From NCBI RefSeq assembly GCF_000226115.1, contig NC_016461.1:4332882-4396881 (forward strand): a stretch of 64,000 nucleotides of DNA. Direction: 5' to 3'. This DNA is from Thermothielavioides terrestris NRRL 8126. Its lineage: Eukaryota; Ascomycota; Sordariomycetes; Sordariales; Chaetomiaceae. This document shows positions 1-10,679 of the stretch, piece after piece. The translations under genes were made by a program, and so were the position numbers. Below the pieces are notes generated by a model. That model ran no database searches. It was not told the DNA's origin and worked only from the letters and a program-made list of their open reading frames with translations. The stretch's first letter is position 1; each line of letters opens with the position of its first letter.

Positions 1-405
1 GGGCCGCCACTCGCCGTCGCGCACGATCTTGAGCTCCATGCCGCGGCGGATCGGCTCGGCCATGCCGTACGTGCGCCGCAGCATCTCCATGCGCAGCGCC
101 TCGCGCGTCGCCTCCCACGCCCGCAGCCGCGCCTCGAGTGGGTGCGCCGAGCTCGGCTGCCCCTCGGCCGCGGCGAACGGCGAGGGCCCCACGCCCGCGC
201 GCAGCGTGTCGTGCTGGCCTGGCACGGACGGCGCGCTCGTGCTGCGCGAGGCCACGTGGCTGAAGGAGCTGAGGTGGTTATCGGCGGGGACGATGCGGAG
301 GGACTGCGTTGTCGAGGGAGATGTGTGTCAGGTATGGTGCTCTCACCGGCGTTTGCGGGGAGGGAAAGGATAGGGAGGTAGCGGGGCAAGGCGGGAGCTT
401 ACCAT
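1..405 (-). CDS. ump1: Proteasome maturation factor UMP1 (3' part missing)
   Basis: This is the chaperone that assists 20S proteasome core assembly and is degraded by the finished particle. Reading leftwards, an ATG at 405-403 is followed at once by a GTAAGC donor; an intron (402-304) ends in CAG, and the second exon starts at 303. The joined protein begins M-SLRIVP and contains the family's C-terminal signature (LRMEMLRRTYGMAEPIRRGM and then ELKIVRDGEWRP) before running off the window edge. About 102 residues are visible; fungal family members are about 145, so roughly the last 40 are missing. The start codon forming the whole coding part of exon 1 is the notable point of structure. The identification rests on recognising the conserved motif and is firm; the intron is inferred from the donor and acceptor plus the exact restoration of the family N-terminus. 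Confidence 0.9.
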
Positions 406-880
406 CTTTGACGGCTGGTTTGACCGCGACCGTTGGTTTCTGAGTGTCGGTTATCCGGGTTTGACTTGACGGAAGGTTCTTGGTATCGAGCTCTTCAATT
501 GATCGGTCGCCAGATTCTTTTTTGCGGTACCTAGGTGTTGGAAGTTGGCATGATGCAGTTGCAGGGCGGAGCTTGCTGGCGGTGATGCTCCAGGCTTCCA
601 AGCAGCCTCGCGTTCAGCAGGGATCAGGTCAGCCCCAGGCAGTTACCAGGCGCCAATCGGCTACTCTTGCATTACGTAAGGCAGCGCAACCTGGAATGGA
701 AGCTCTGACCCACTCGGCTTTCGGTTGAATATTCCCTGGAGCTGCTTGCTCTCTGGGGTGTTATCTCCGAGCCCGCGAGCTCCCTTTCCAGCTCGATCAT
801 ACCCGACTTTCCTTGACTCATGCCTCTGCTTCCCGCAACGCCATGGCCGTCCAGCAGTCCGCCAGTGGCCAATTGACAAG
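406..880. other. Divergent intergenic promoter region
   Basis: This 475-bp stretch lies between the minus-strand ump1 start and the plus-strand ABC gene, so it should hold both promoters and 5' leaders. The reading frame of the ABC gene is open back to about 725 but holds no ATG before 881. I see no other gene or repeat. Confidence 0.5.
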
Positions 881-2899
881 ATGCGTCTTCCATCGGGGCC
901 GCCGCCCATCATCCGCATCGCCAATGGCACTTTCTACCGCCACCAGCCGAGCACTGTCTCGCACTCGCATGCGCATCCGAACCCGGCGCTCTTCAAAGGC
1001 TTGAACTTTGAGCTGCCCGGCCGGAGCACAACCCCACACAACTGGTGCATCGTTGGTCCGTCGCTCTCCGGCAAGACCACACTGCTGCAGATCCTCCGTG
1101 GCCAACTCCTGTGTTTTCCTCCCACCGCACGGTCGTTCCCGTACCTCAGCACCGACCACGTGCCCTACCGGCTGAGGACGCCAGCCCGGGCGATCCAGTA
1201 TGTTGGCTTCGACTCGCAAGGCGGGGGTGGTCTCGGCCCGGCCACGGCCACCTACCTCTCGGCCCGCTACGAGTCGAGGAGGGAGATCACCGACTTCTCG
1301 CTGAGGGACTTCCTCCTGGGCAACATGCAGCTGAACTCGTCCAAGCTGCCCGATGATGAGGGTGTCGACCAGAAGCTCTTTGAGCGTGTCGTGGCCGATC
1401 TGCGCCTCGGGAGCTTGCTGGACCTGCCCGTCACGTTCTTGTCCAACGGCCAAGGAAGGAGGGCGCGCATCGCCCGCGCCCTGCTCACGAGCCCGGAGGT
1501 CCTGCTGCTCGACGAACCGTTCATGGGCCTGGACCCACCCACTGTTGCCGGGCTGAGCCCGCTGCTGCATTCCCTAGCCGAGAAGGCTAGTCCGCGGCTG
1601 GTGCTGACCGCCAGGCCCCAGGACCCGTTGCCGGAGTGGATCACACACCTGGCGTACCTGCGAACGGACGCTCAGATCGGGGCTATGGGGGCGAAGGACA
1701 CCGTCTTGGAGGGTCTAAGAAAGTATGTGCGCGGCGTCCGGAATGGCACACTCAGCGAGGACGAAACGCTGCCCGTACATTCGCTGAGCGAGATGGGCCG
1801 CACGCTTACCAAAGACGGCATCTCTGGCGAAGGCATGGCTGAGGAGTTCTCCGTTGGCGTTGCTACCGCAAGCATAGGAGAGGAACCCATGGTGAGCCGG
1901 ACGCTGGGAGAGCCGCTCGTCGAGATGAATGGTTGCATGGTCAAGTACAGCGACAGGGTGGCGCTGGGAAACTGGACCGAGCAGAGAGACGGGCAGACGG
2001 TCAGCGGACTGCACTGGACCGTCCGGCGGGGCGAGAGATGGGGCGTGTTCGGCCCGAATGGGTCCGGCAAGACGACCATCGTCTCGCTCCTCTGCTCTGA
2101 CCACCCGCAGACCTACTCGCTGCCGATCAAGCTCTTTGGGCGAAGCAGGCTGCCAGAACCGGGTTCGGGCCAACGGCCGCTGACGTTCTGGGATATCCAG
2201 TCACGCATCGGACACTCGAGCCCCGAGATCCACCAACACATGCCGCGCAACCTGACCATCAGGCAGGTGCTCGAGAGCGCGTGGGCCGATACGTTCCGCG
2301 CCAAGCCTAAGCTGGACGAGGCCGCCGCCGAACAGGTCGAGGCCACGCTGAGGTGGTTCGAGCCGGAGCTAAACCCGGCGTTCCACAAAGGGGCCCAGCC
2401 GGCTATTTCCGAAGGCGCGGAAGAGGCTGCGGTGGCGTGGGCCGGTGACTACATGTTTGGCGAGCTGTCGTTCAGCGCGCAGCGCGTCCTGCTGTTCCTG
2501 CGAGCCATCATCAAGCACCCCGACATCGTGGTGCTGGACGAGTCGTTTGGCGGCATGGACGACGCCGTGCGAGACAAGTGCATGCTCTTCCTCGCGCACG
2601 GCGAGGAGAAGAGGTACGAGCTGAGCACGAAGCCGGGCAGCCGGGCCCTAACAGGAGCGGCCGTGGTGGATAGCGCAGCGGCAAAGTCTGGGAAGGTCAG
2701 AGTGAAGGGTCTCACGGACCGGCAGGCGCTCATCTGCATCAGCCACGTCAAGGAGGAGGTGCCTGACTGCGTGCGGGAGTGGCTCTGCCTCCCGGAGGCC
2801 AGCACGGGGCTGCCGGCGCGGTTTGGGCGGCTGGACGGGCCGCTGAGGACGAGCTCGAAGCGCTGGACCGAGATCTGGGGCACAAGCACGGTGGCGTAG
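881..2899 (+). CDS. Soluble twin-domain ABC ATPase (ModF/YDR061W type)
   Basis: The protein has 672 residues, no introns, and two ABC nucleotide-binding domains without membrane segments. Domain 1 has a Walker A (GPSLSGKTT), a signature-like LSNGQGRRARIARAL and a Walker B LLLDEP. Domain 2 has GPNGSGKTT, a diverged signature (LSFSAQR) and Walker B IVVLDES. This architecture matches the yeast YDR061W / bacterial ModF-like group of cytosolic ABC proteins, whose function is poorly known. The first in-frame ATG is at 881, giving MRLPSGPPPIIRIANGTF, after which the conserved N-terminus starts. In domain 2 the usual glutamate after the Walker B aspartate is present (DES). The LSGGQ-type signature of both domains is degenerate (LSNGQ, LSFSA), which is usual for this group. 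The family assignment is confident, the substrate is unknown. Confidence 0.85.
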   Translation: MRLPSGPPPIIRIANGTFYRHQPSTVSHSHAHPNPALFKGLNFELPGRSTTPHNWCIVGPSLSGKTTLLQILRGQLLCFPPTARSFPYLSTDHVPYRLRTPARAIQYVGFDSQGGGGLGPATATYLSARYESRREITDFSLRDFLLGNMQLNSSKLPDDEGVDQKLFERVVADLRLGSLLDLPVTFLSNGQGRRARIARALLTSPEVLLLDEPFMGLDPPTVAGLSPLLHSLAEKASPRLVLTARPQDPLPEWITHLAYLRTDAQIGAMGAKDTVLEGLRKYVRGVRNGTLSEDETLPVHSLSEMGRTLTKDGISGEGMAEEFSVGVATASIGEEPMVSRTLGEPLVEMNGCMVKYSDRVALGNWTEQRDGQTVSGLHWTVRRGERWGVFGPNGSGKTTIVSLLCSDHPQTYSLPIKLFGRSRLPEPGSGQRPLTFWDIQSRIGHSSPEIHQHMPRNLTIRQVLESAWADTFRAKPKLDEAAAEQVEATLRWFEPELNPAFHKGAQPAISEGAEEAAVAWAGDYMFGELSFSAQRVLLFLRAIIKHPDIVVLDESFGGMDDAVRDKCMLFLAHGEEKRYELSTKPGSRALTGAAVVDSAAAKSGKVRVKGLTDRQALICISHVKEEVPDCVREWLCLPEASTGLPARFGRLDGPLRTSSKRWTEIWGTSTVA

Positions 2900-4187
2900 T
2901 CTCGAGCATGTGAACATGGCGGTGTAGTACGCTCCTGTGTGTCAGAAATATCTAGAGCTTCTCGGGGTTTCCAGCCTCGGCCCCCTGATGAGGTTGTGTA
3001 AATACGTCGGATATGCGCTCATGCAACACGCGATCAACAACACGCCATTCGTGAACCTAGGTACTCTTCCTTTCCCAGGAGGGACCTCCTCGACATGTGG
3101 AAGAGAGAGGATTGATCGATCGGGTATAGAAGAAATGACGCGTCGCAGATGCAAGAAACGCGGGCGACGGGCTTCCGTGTCAAAGTCATTCCGCACCCTC
3201 CTCCGATGAGCCGTAGCGCGATCAAGCAAGTAGTCGTGGCCACCGAGGCGATGCACACGGCAGAGGTGCTTTCCTTGAAAAAACACCGGCTGGACAAGGA
3301 TTCGCACATGTTCCTGCAAAACGGGCTCGGTGTGCATTGCTCGCGCTGTCTCGTCAGTTTCCCAGATGTTGTGGCCGTGACTGACGGGACACAGGCTGAG
3401 AGACTGGGCTTGCCATGCGAACATCACAAGCGTTTCGTGGGTAGGATCATGTCTCGCCCACCCTCCCGGCTAAACACGTCAACACGAAGGTCGCACCGCA
3501 TGCAGCACGAGACTCTCAGAAACAGGGATGGATGGAGACGAGGAAGTATAGTACCCCGCCTGAGTGTTTAAGGTGTTAAGGTGGCAATCAAAACGGCGGT
3601 CGCTATCGTCTGACTGAACAGGGAGGTTGCATGACTGGTAAGCAGTCATCCGACGCCCAAGCTGACGGATGCTATCCTGCGTCGCGGCAAATCTCGGCGG
3701 CATAGCCCTCAGTAAGCTCAATGGAGTGATACAGAATCGTGCTGTATCATCGCAATGTTGGCTCAGGAGCGCGACTGGCCCCGCCTGCATCATGCCAGCC
3801 ATCTACTCCGTATACAGTGAGGTTCATGGTTTTTTAGGGTTTTTTTTTTTTCTTTTTTCTTTCCCTTTGCTGACTTCTGCCACTCTGTTCACTCCGGACA
3901 GTCCTACAGTACCACAGTGACCTGACATCTCACGGACCATGATTTGATAACCCCCCTTTTGATCTGTTGGGTCGGGTGTTTCAGGGCTTAGCTTTTGCGG
4001 CTTTGCCTAACTGGTTGGACAAGCAACACTTGGATATGCATCGCTAATGGTATCTTCCACGCTAGATACACGCTATTGAATCATCTATGATATAAGGCAG
4101 CAAAGCAGCAGCCCCTTCACGCAGAGGTTGCGCCCGCATCAGAGACAGCGGAGGAAGATACCCGCTCTTCACCGCTCCAGGAGACCC
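2900..4187. other. Intergenic region, no supported gene
   Basis: This 1.3-kb stretch lies between the 3' ends of the ABC gene and the minus-strand gene at 4188-4865. It holds short open frames on both strands (for example plus 3149-3571) without recognisable domains, and a pyrimidine tract with a T12 run near 3840-3851. I see no supported gene. Confidence 0.4.
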
Positions 4188-4865
4188 CTAAAGCTCATCA
4201 CGTTCTTGCTCCACAGCCTCTTCGCACTGCGGCCTTCGCAATGCCACCTGATGCTGCTTCCTCTCAATCTCCGCCTCCGCTTCCGCCTCGGCCAACGCCT
4301 TCAGCAAACTCCTCTCGAACTCGTTCAGGAAGGGGATTGCTCCATTGCCGGGAACCTGTTCGCACGGAACAGGAGGTTGCCGCAGTGGCGTGATGCCGAG
4401 CGCGCGCAGGAGCACGCCGTCCAGGCGGCAGCGGTAGGCCGGGATCAGGAACATGGCGACCGCGTCGGCCCTCGGGTCGTGGCGTGCTGTCCGATTCGGC
4501 TGCAGCTCCTTTATCAGGATGAACCACAGCTCCTGAAAGCTGTCGGCGTTCCGGGCCGCCTCGACCAGGCCGAGGTAGCGCCTCAGTATGTCCGGCTTGT
4601 CCTTGTGCATGGCCGCGAACGCGTCGAGGCCCTCGGGTATGGTGGCGTCGTGGTTGCAGCCCAACACGCCGTACGGCGTCTCGCGGTACAACCTGGCCGC
4701 TGGGCCAGTGTGGTACGGCATGGCCGGTCGCTGCGGACCGCAATGCGGCGTCGCTCCGCGGCCCTGCAAGTCTGCCCCCGTGTCGACGGAAGCGGTCGCG
4801 TCGAAGCCGCTATGGCCGATGCCGACGGTGGCGAGGAGGCGTGAAAGGATGTGGCTGAGGTTCAT
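4188..4865 (-). CDS. Hypothetical protein, 225 aa
   Basis: This is an intronless frame from ATG 4865 to a stop at 4188. I do not recognise the family. The middle (about residues 55-170) looks like a compact folded region containing YGVLGCNHDATIPEGLDAF and RYLGLVEAARNADSFQELWF. The C-terminus is a charged, probably helical segment rich in Ala-Glu repeats (AEAEAEAEIE) and then Gln/Arg/Glu. No signal peptide or membrane segment is evident. Strong third-position GC in the frame favours a real gene over a chance frame. It may be a lineage-restricted gene; the function is unknown. Confidence 0.55.
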   Translation of the reverse strand: MNLSHILSRLLATVGIGHSGFDATASVDTGADLQGRGATPHCGPQRPAMPYHTGPAARLYRETPYGVLGCNHDATIPEGLDAFAAMHKDKPDILRRYLGLVEAARNADSFQELWFILIKELQPNRTARHDPRADAVAMFLIPAYRCRLDGVLLRALGITPLRQPPVPCEQVPGNGAIPFLNEFERSLLKALAEAEAEAEIERKQHQVALRRPQCEEAVEQERDEL

Positions 4866-5461
4866 CTTTCGCGAAGACAGTCGGACAAAAAGCCGAGCCT
4901 GTCAGCGATAATGCAGGCATTGACAAGGTGAGGAAGGCAAAGGCGATGCGGTCTAAGGAATGCCGTTGAATAGCTGCAAGATGGTTGCACGCGGAGAGCA
5001 CGGAAGACAACCAGAGACTCCGAATTGTTCCAGCTGCATGTCGAGCCGCACCTACTGTCAGCCGGATCGCAACTGCCGTTATTCTCGCCCGTTCAGGGGG
5101 GAAGGAGAGAGGTAACTGCCTTGCCGTCCCTCGCAGCAGTGTTTCTCCACACTGGCGAAATGTCCCCCTGGCCCCTCGGATCCAATCTCAGCCAAACGGA
5201 GCTCTCCCACATCCCAACTCGCGGCCAAGTAAAGCACGGGGCCTCATGACGGTAGCGTGTAGGAGAAGGAAGTCGTAGCTACCATTTACAGTCGTACCAT
5301 ACTTCCCACAGATACCCCAACATCGTCCCACTGTGTACCCGAGACTCCAGACATGCGCCAGCCAGCGACCATAACCCAGTGGTATCTCGAATAATCCAAC
5401 CCGTCCAGCAGTGTTTACCGCCCAGTAACCGCTCTTCCAAGCCCAGCCTCTGATGCCTCAC
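4866..5461. other. Intergenic region
   Basis: These 596 bp separate the start of the minus-strand orphan gene from the stop of the minus-strand kinesin gene. The stretch should contain the orphan's promoter and the kinesin 3' UTR. I see no gene or repeat. Confidence 0.4.
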
Positions 5462-8330
5462 TCAGAACAGGTCGTCACCATTATCCCCAATCGCATTCCA
5501 CCGCTTGGGGGCCAGCTTGCGCATCTTCTTCGGGCTGGTACTCGCCGCTGAGCTGCGCACCGAAGCCTGGTCGTCACTAACGCGCAGCTTCTCCATCTTC
5601 AACAGCAGGCTCGCCTCATCATCACCTCCCTTGGCCTTGCAAGCGGGACGGGGACTCCCGGTCTCCGCCGCCGGCTTGCCCCGAGCAGCCACCACGCTCG
5701 CGTCACTGCTGCGCTCCTGGAGCGGGATCCGCTTGGTGGGACTCAGAGCCGCCAGCTCGCGGCGGAGGACCTCGTTCTCGTGCCGCAGCCGCTCGTTTTC
5801 CTGGTGCACGTCCTCGACGAGGACGTTCTCCTTGTCCTCGTCGTCGCCGGGCAGGCCGTCGTCGCTCGGCGCCGCGACGGCCACGCAGCCCATGCTGCGC
5901 TCAAACACCTCGATCTTGCGGCCCCAGTGCTCCTCGCCGCGCTCCATCTCGACCTGCATGATGGCGCGCCATCGCGCCATCTCGATCTCGAGCCGCCGCT
6001 CGAACTCGTTGGTGCAGTCCTCGCGGATCACCTGCTCCAGTTCAATCATGCGGTCTTCCATCGACAGCAGGTGCGACTCCGCTTCCTCGCGGGCGGCCCG
6101 TTCGGCGTCGAGAGCCTGGCGGAGATACTCGACTTCTTCCGACAGGCGGGCGATCTCGAGCGCGGCCGCCTCCATGGTGGTCCGGTGCACGTCGCTGCCG
6201 GGGCTACCCACGGGCGAGGCGTTGCGGACAATGTTGGGCGACGACAGGAGCTGCGGGTAGCCGGGGGGCGAGAAGGGACGGGAATGGAGGACCGGCGACT
6301 CCAGCGGGCTGGAGCATTGCCGCGGTGCCTGTGCGGCGGCGGCGGCTGCCGTCAGGATGGTCTGCGTGATGCTGGGAATGCGGGGCACGGTGACCTCGCG
6401 GGCGAGGGCGCTGTATCGGAGGATCTGGGACGTCGCGTTGAAGTCGCCGTGGGGATCGGCCGTGACGATCATGACGGCTTTTTGCGGGTTGCGGTGTCTG
6501 CCCGAGGAGTACGAAGAAGGGGACGGGTAACAGTTGGAAAAGAGCAGCTCGGTGAGCTTGCACTGCCGGAAGGGGACCAAGTTAGGCTGCGGGGGACGGA
6601 CGGGGGAAGCGGTTTGTTAGTTTTCGTGCCTCGGCCATGGTGAGCGACGCGAAGGGGCGACTGGTTACTGACCTTGTCCTTGTTTGCTGCGTCGCTTTGC
6701 ATCTGCAGACACTGGCCAAGGTACATCAAGCTCTCGTTAATCTTGCCGGCCTCGGCCAAGGTCGCACCGGCAGTCTTTGCGTCCCTCGCTCTCTCGCTGC
6801 CGGCAAGGTCGACCACTGTGAGAGTGCTCCCGCTCCAGGACGCTTCGCTGCCCAGCCTCCCCCTGCTCTTACTTCGTTTCTTGACCTCCACACAGAAGAA
6901 GCCATGGCTGCGCGAGCTCACGCTGTTGCTACCAGTCCCGGCCACCCGTCGCTCATGCAGGCCTGCCTCGAGCACCAGCAATGCCTGGTGCAGGCTCCCG
7001 CAGATTATCTTGCGCAGCCCTGCGACGACCTTCCGATCGGGAGACGCCTCGGTCGACTTGAACAGCAGCGGCCGTCGGCGGTACTCTTTCGTCGAGGCTG
7101 ATTTTGTCGCCGGCGTCAAGAGGTCGAAGATTCGATCGTTGTACACCTCGTACATGGAGATGAGGACGGCATATTCGGACGAGGGATCGCAGGACACGGA
7201 CAGGGCACTGACATCGGGCTGCTGCGGGAAGGACGAAGGGCGATGGAGTCGGCGCGACGGCGTCTGTCCTGGCCCATGAGGCTCGGCCTGGGCATGCAAA
7301 GCAGATTTAGCGCCAGTCTTCAAACGGATAGATGCAGTCGGAATCATAAAATGCTTGACGCCCCGCTGCTCCCGGAGGACCCGCTTGACTTTGAGCGGCT
7401 GCTGGTGTTGAGGGCTGCGGTCGCTGGAGTGGCCAATGTTATGGGGGAAAGCATTGCCACGGCTGGGACCGGATGTATCCTCAACATGACTTCTGCGCTC
7501 CCGGTAAGGTGTCGCAACCGGCGTGGGAGGCGGAGCTGAGTCTTCGCGACTAACAATGCGCACGCTTCGGCATCTTGCAGAGAGCTGCGACCCACTGAGG
7601 CCGTGCTGCGCCGACTGGCGAGAGTGCAGTTGGGGGGGAGGCTGAGGAAACCCTACACTGATGGGAGTCTGCGCCCTTGCGCTGGCCCGGAAGGGCAGCG
7701 GCGCGTCTGAATATACGCTGTCTAGGAAAGTTGACGCCGAAAAGATGGCCGCCTCGGATGGATCGGACGCGATGATCGATTGCTCGAGGGCAGGATCGGA
7801 ATCGCAGTCTAGGACGTTGGGGCCTAGCGATCGGAATATTACATCGAGTGAGAGTTGGGTCAAGCCACGCTGCGATCGTGATCCGAGAATTGTGTGTGTC
7901 TAGTTGCCCAAATCAGATCTCGGTCAGATACACGCTGCAAACACGACCAGTGGCCCGGGCGATGACGGACCTTTCCCGACCCCGTGACGCCCAGCGTAGC
8001 CAGCAAGGCATCTGTCCCATCCCCGCCGCACGGCGCAAGCACGCCCTTGACCAGGTTCGCAACTCCGGTACAGTGGAATACGTCGAGCTGGGTCGCGTCC
8101 TCCTCGAAAACCTGTGTGAAGGCGAACTTTTCGATGGCGCGTCGTCGATCATTTGGCGGGTTCAGCGTGATGTGCTTGGGCGGCTCCGCTTCGTCATCCG
8201 GTCTCTCGACCGTCAGAAATCGTTCCCCAGAAGCTGAGCCTCCGTTGGGTGGAGGCCTGAGTCGCAGGTACACCTGGAAGAGGTTCATGGCCCTCTGCGT
8301 CGATGCAGACATGGCCGGCTCTTTGTCCAT
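5462..8330 (-). CDS. Kinesin-6-like motor protein
   Basis: A microtubule motor of about 903 residues in three exons: 8330-7971, 7899-6673 and 6586-5462, with introns of 71 bp (donor GTCCGT) and 86 bp (donor GTCAGT). The splices restore the P-loop GVTGSGK|THT and the KDK|PNLVPFRQCKLTELL motif. Other motor landmarks are the N-terminal VYLRLRPP, MYEVYNDRIFDLL, switch I NSVSSRSH, switch II DLAGSER and a neck region followed by a Glu/Arg-rich coiled coil (about residues 680-830). A long, low-complexity insert of about 220 residues separates the P-loop from the MYEVYND segment, which is the hallmark of kinesin-6 (KIF20/MKLP; Klp9 in fission yeast), motors of the spindle midzone. The start could instead be the ATG at 8312. 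The class is inferred from the insert; kinesin identity is certain. Confidence 0.88.
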
Positions 8331-10679
8331 GGGACCGGTTGCGAAACTGGGTGGACGGTGGTGGTGCCACAACGCGGGGGGAAACAGTCGAATGGTGTTC
8401 TAAGTAGCTGTGGCTGTGATTCCAGGGAAGCAACGCTGACAGTAACGGAGTGGAAATGTTGGTAGATATTTGGGAGAGGCTCGACCCGGGTCACGCCCGA
8501 CCCAGAATTCTCGAAGCGCGCGCACGAAATTGTTTTTGCCAGGCCAGGGATGTCAGCAAGTTTCCCCGGCAACAGTGCATCTTGGCGACCGATGGATAAG
8601 GCGATAAGATAAGAGATAAGATCTTGCCAAGCCGTCACCAGCTTCAATTGCATCTCCAAAACCACCTGAAGCATGTCCTCTGCATCGAAATGATTATTCT
8701 ACATAGTACCTTACTTAACATTAACGAGGTATATCCCGTAATTAGCGGACAAGCTATACGTTAGCGGTCGGTTTGCAAGCAGATGCGGAAGTCAAGCGGA
8801 CAGCTGCAGCCCAGGTCCTAAGGATTTCCGGCGCGAAGACCGAATCCTCTGCCTCGGAAGCTGAGTTGAATCTGTCACCTCTGCCGCCCCGGTGTTTGGC
8901 GCTTTCCCCGGAATTTTCCCCAGCTTCCCACATCCTGCTCCCGTCCAGCAACGCCCAGTCACGAGGGTTGCGTCTGACTCAACGCCGGCACGGACCGTCA
9001 GCCTACCCGATTGGTCGATATCTTTGTTCCAAAGAGAACGTGGCGGCCGTGGGACAACTGACGCTACCTCAAAACTGCATGATGAGGGAGGAGCCGAGCT
9101 TCCCTGGGGTACAGATGTTGTGACTCGAGTCGGGATTGCCAGCTGGCAGATGGTAACCGTCCGGTAGCTACTCCGTAGTCCTTGCGATACCCTAGCTCAG
9201 TCTGACCTCTGACTCCTCTTCCCGTGACTCGCTGAGGATCCACCCAGGTCGGAAGTTCCGCGGTGGAGGTGGTGTGGGATTGCAAGACGGCAGTGGCTGC
9301 AGTCATGAACAACGATGCACTCCGTCATACCTTCACTAACTGTCCCTTGACTCTGATGCATCTATCCGTACTCGCACACCTAGCGTTAACTAATCTGTGC
9401 CCTGTGCTTTTGGCAAGCGGATCAGACTGAATGCGGGGCAGAGAGCCAGGCGGCCCCGCCTTGAAACCCGCACGGCTGGACACGCACGGATGGCGTCTCA
9501 CTGCTCGAAGCTGGGACCAGACTCGACGGCCAGAGGGATATCTGAGTGAAATCCTGCGCAGAGTGGAAATAAGCACCTACCGCACCTAGATACTGCGTCG
9601 CTGCTGCCAATTGACCGAACGCTCGCCTGCCCTGGCCTTTGCACCCTTTCACCGAGGACCGCCATGTGTCCGGCTCCGCCCCGGGCAAGCGATGCGGCCA
9701 ACGCAACTCGTGCCGTGCAGGAAAAGAGCGGTGACGAGGCTGCTCCAGGTTCCGTTGGCTGACTTGGACGCCGGCAAATTACCCCAGCTTGACGCAGCAG
9801 TTGATTGTGCTGCCGCGGGCTGGAGTGCCGTTACTGCAGGGCTCTCGGTTGCGGCTGCCCCACCAATCCGACCTCAGTGGTGGATTGAACCGATCTCACC
9901 CATCCAACCAACCCTGGCCCTGGCTCCAGTCGAGTGCCCACCAGTGCGAAAAAAAAGTGGTGGTCAAAAGCGGCCCGCTGTCCCCTCCTCGAGCCTTCCC
10001 TTTCCCTTCTTGCACTCCCCAACCAAACCCAACCGTCAGACAACGAAGTCGCCCTACCGCACTCAGAACTTCAGTACCATCCCCATCCAATCTTCGTCGA
10101 GCTTTTTCAAGATGCCGTCGGCCGTCGTTGAGCTCTAAGCGCCCACTGCGGGCGTGCCAATGCCCCCCGGCGCGCCCGCAGTCCAGCAGCCTCAACGAGA
10201 TTCTCAAATCCGCCAACTTCCCTCGACGAAGATTCTGCAGGCTTTCACCGTCTCGAGCCCGCCTCTGCAGCTGGCAGCGAGTCTCCTACCAGAGAAAGTC
10301 TGCCTTCGAGCTGAAAACCACGAGTTCTAGAATTCGGCCCCGATCAAATCGGCCCAACAGCGACCCCTTCGTGAATACCTGCCTGACGCCGACCTTCGAG
10401 ATCTGAGCATCACCACCACCCTGGTTTCTCTCAACTCTCTCCTGAACCAAACCCCCGGCTCCCAACGTATCCCGTTTGCGCACTCAAGTGCTCCCGCCAG
10501 TACTTGCACAACGGGCAGAACCGCACAACCCAAAGGCACCACCTCTCACGTAGGTGTTCGGACCCTCACCAGCCGGTCCGTTTGCAAGGTCCACCGCCGC
10601 TCGGCTGAGACCGTGCGCCGTCCGCTCTTGCTCTCCACCTACAGTAGCTACCCGCACCCTGGCACCGAACGCTCTCGCT
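8331..10679. other. Long divergent intergenic region with uORFs in a leader
   Basis: This 2.3-kb stretch lies between two divergent genes. From about 9960 it is pyrimidine-rich, as fungal promoters and leaders often are. Upstream ATGs occur in the presumed leader of the 10680 gene: a tiny frame at 10112-10138 encodes MPSAVVEL, and a longer one starts at 10160. These could act as uORFs if transcription begins before about 10100. I see no supported protein gene. Confidence 0.4.

Noticed and set aside
3149..3571. Open plus-strand frame of 140 codons with a CxxC-like stretch (GVHCSRCLVSF)
   Set aside because: No recognisable domain, no good start context, and an equally long frame lies on the opposite strand; it looks like chance in GC-rich spacer.
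9611..10406. Overlapping long frames upstream of the acidic-protein gene
   Set aside because: Composition is that of a pyrimidine-rich leader; frames overlap in all phases and show no domain.
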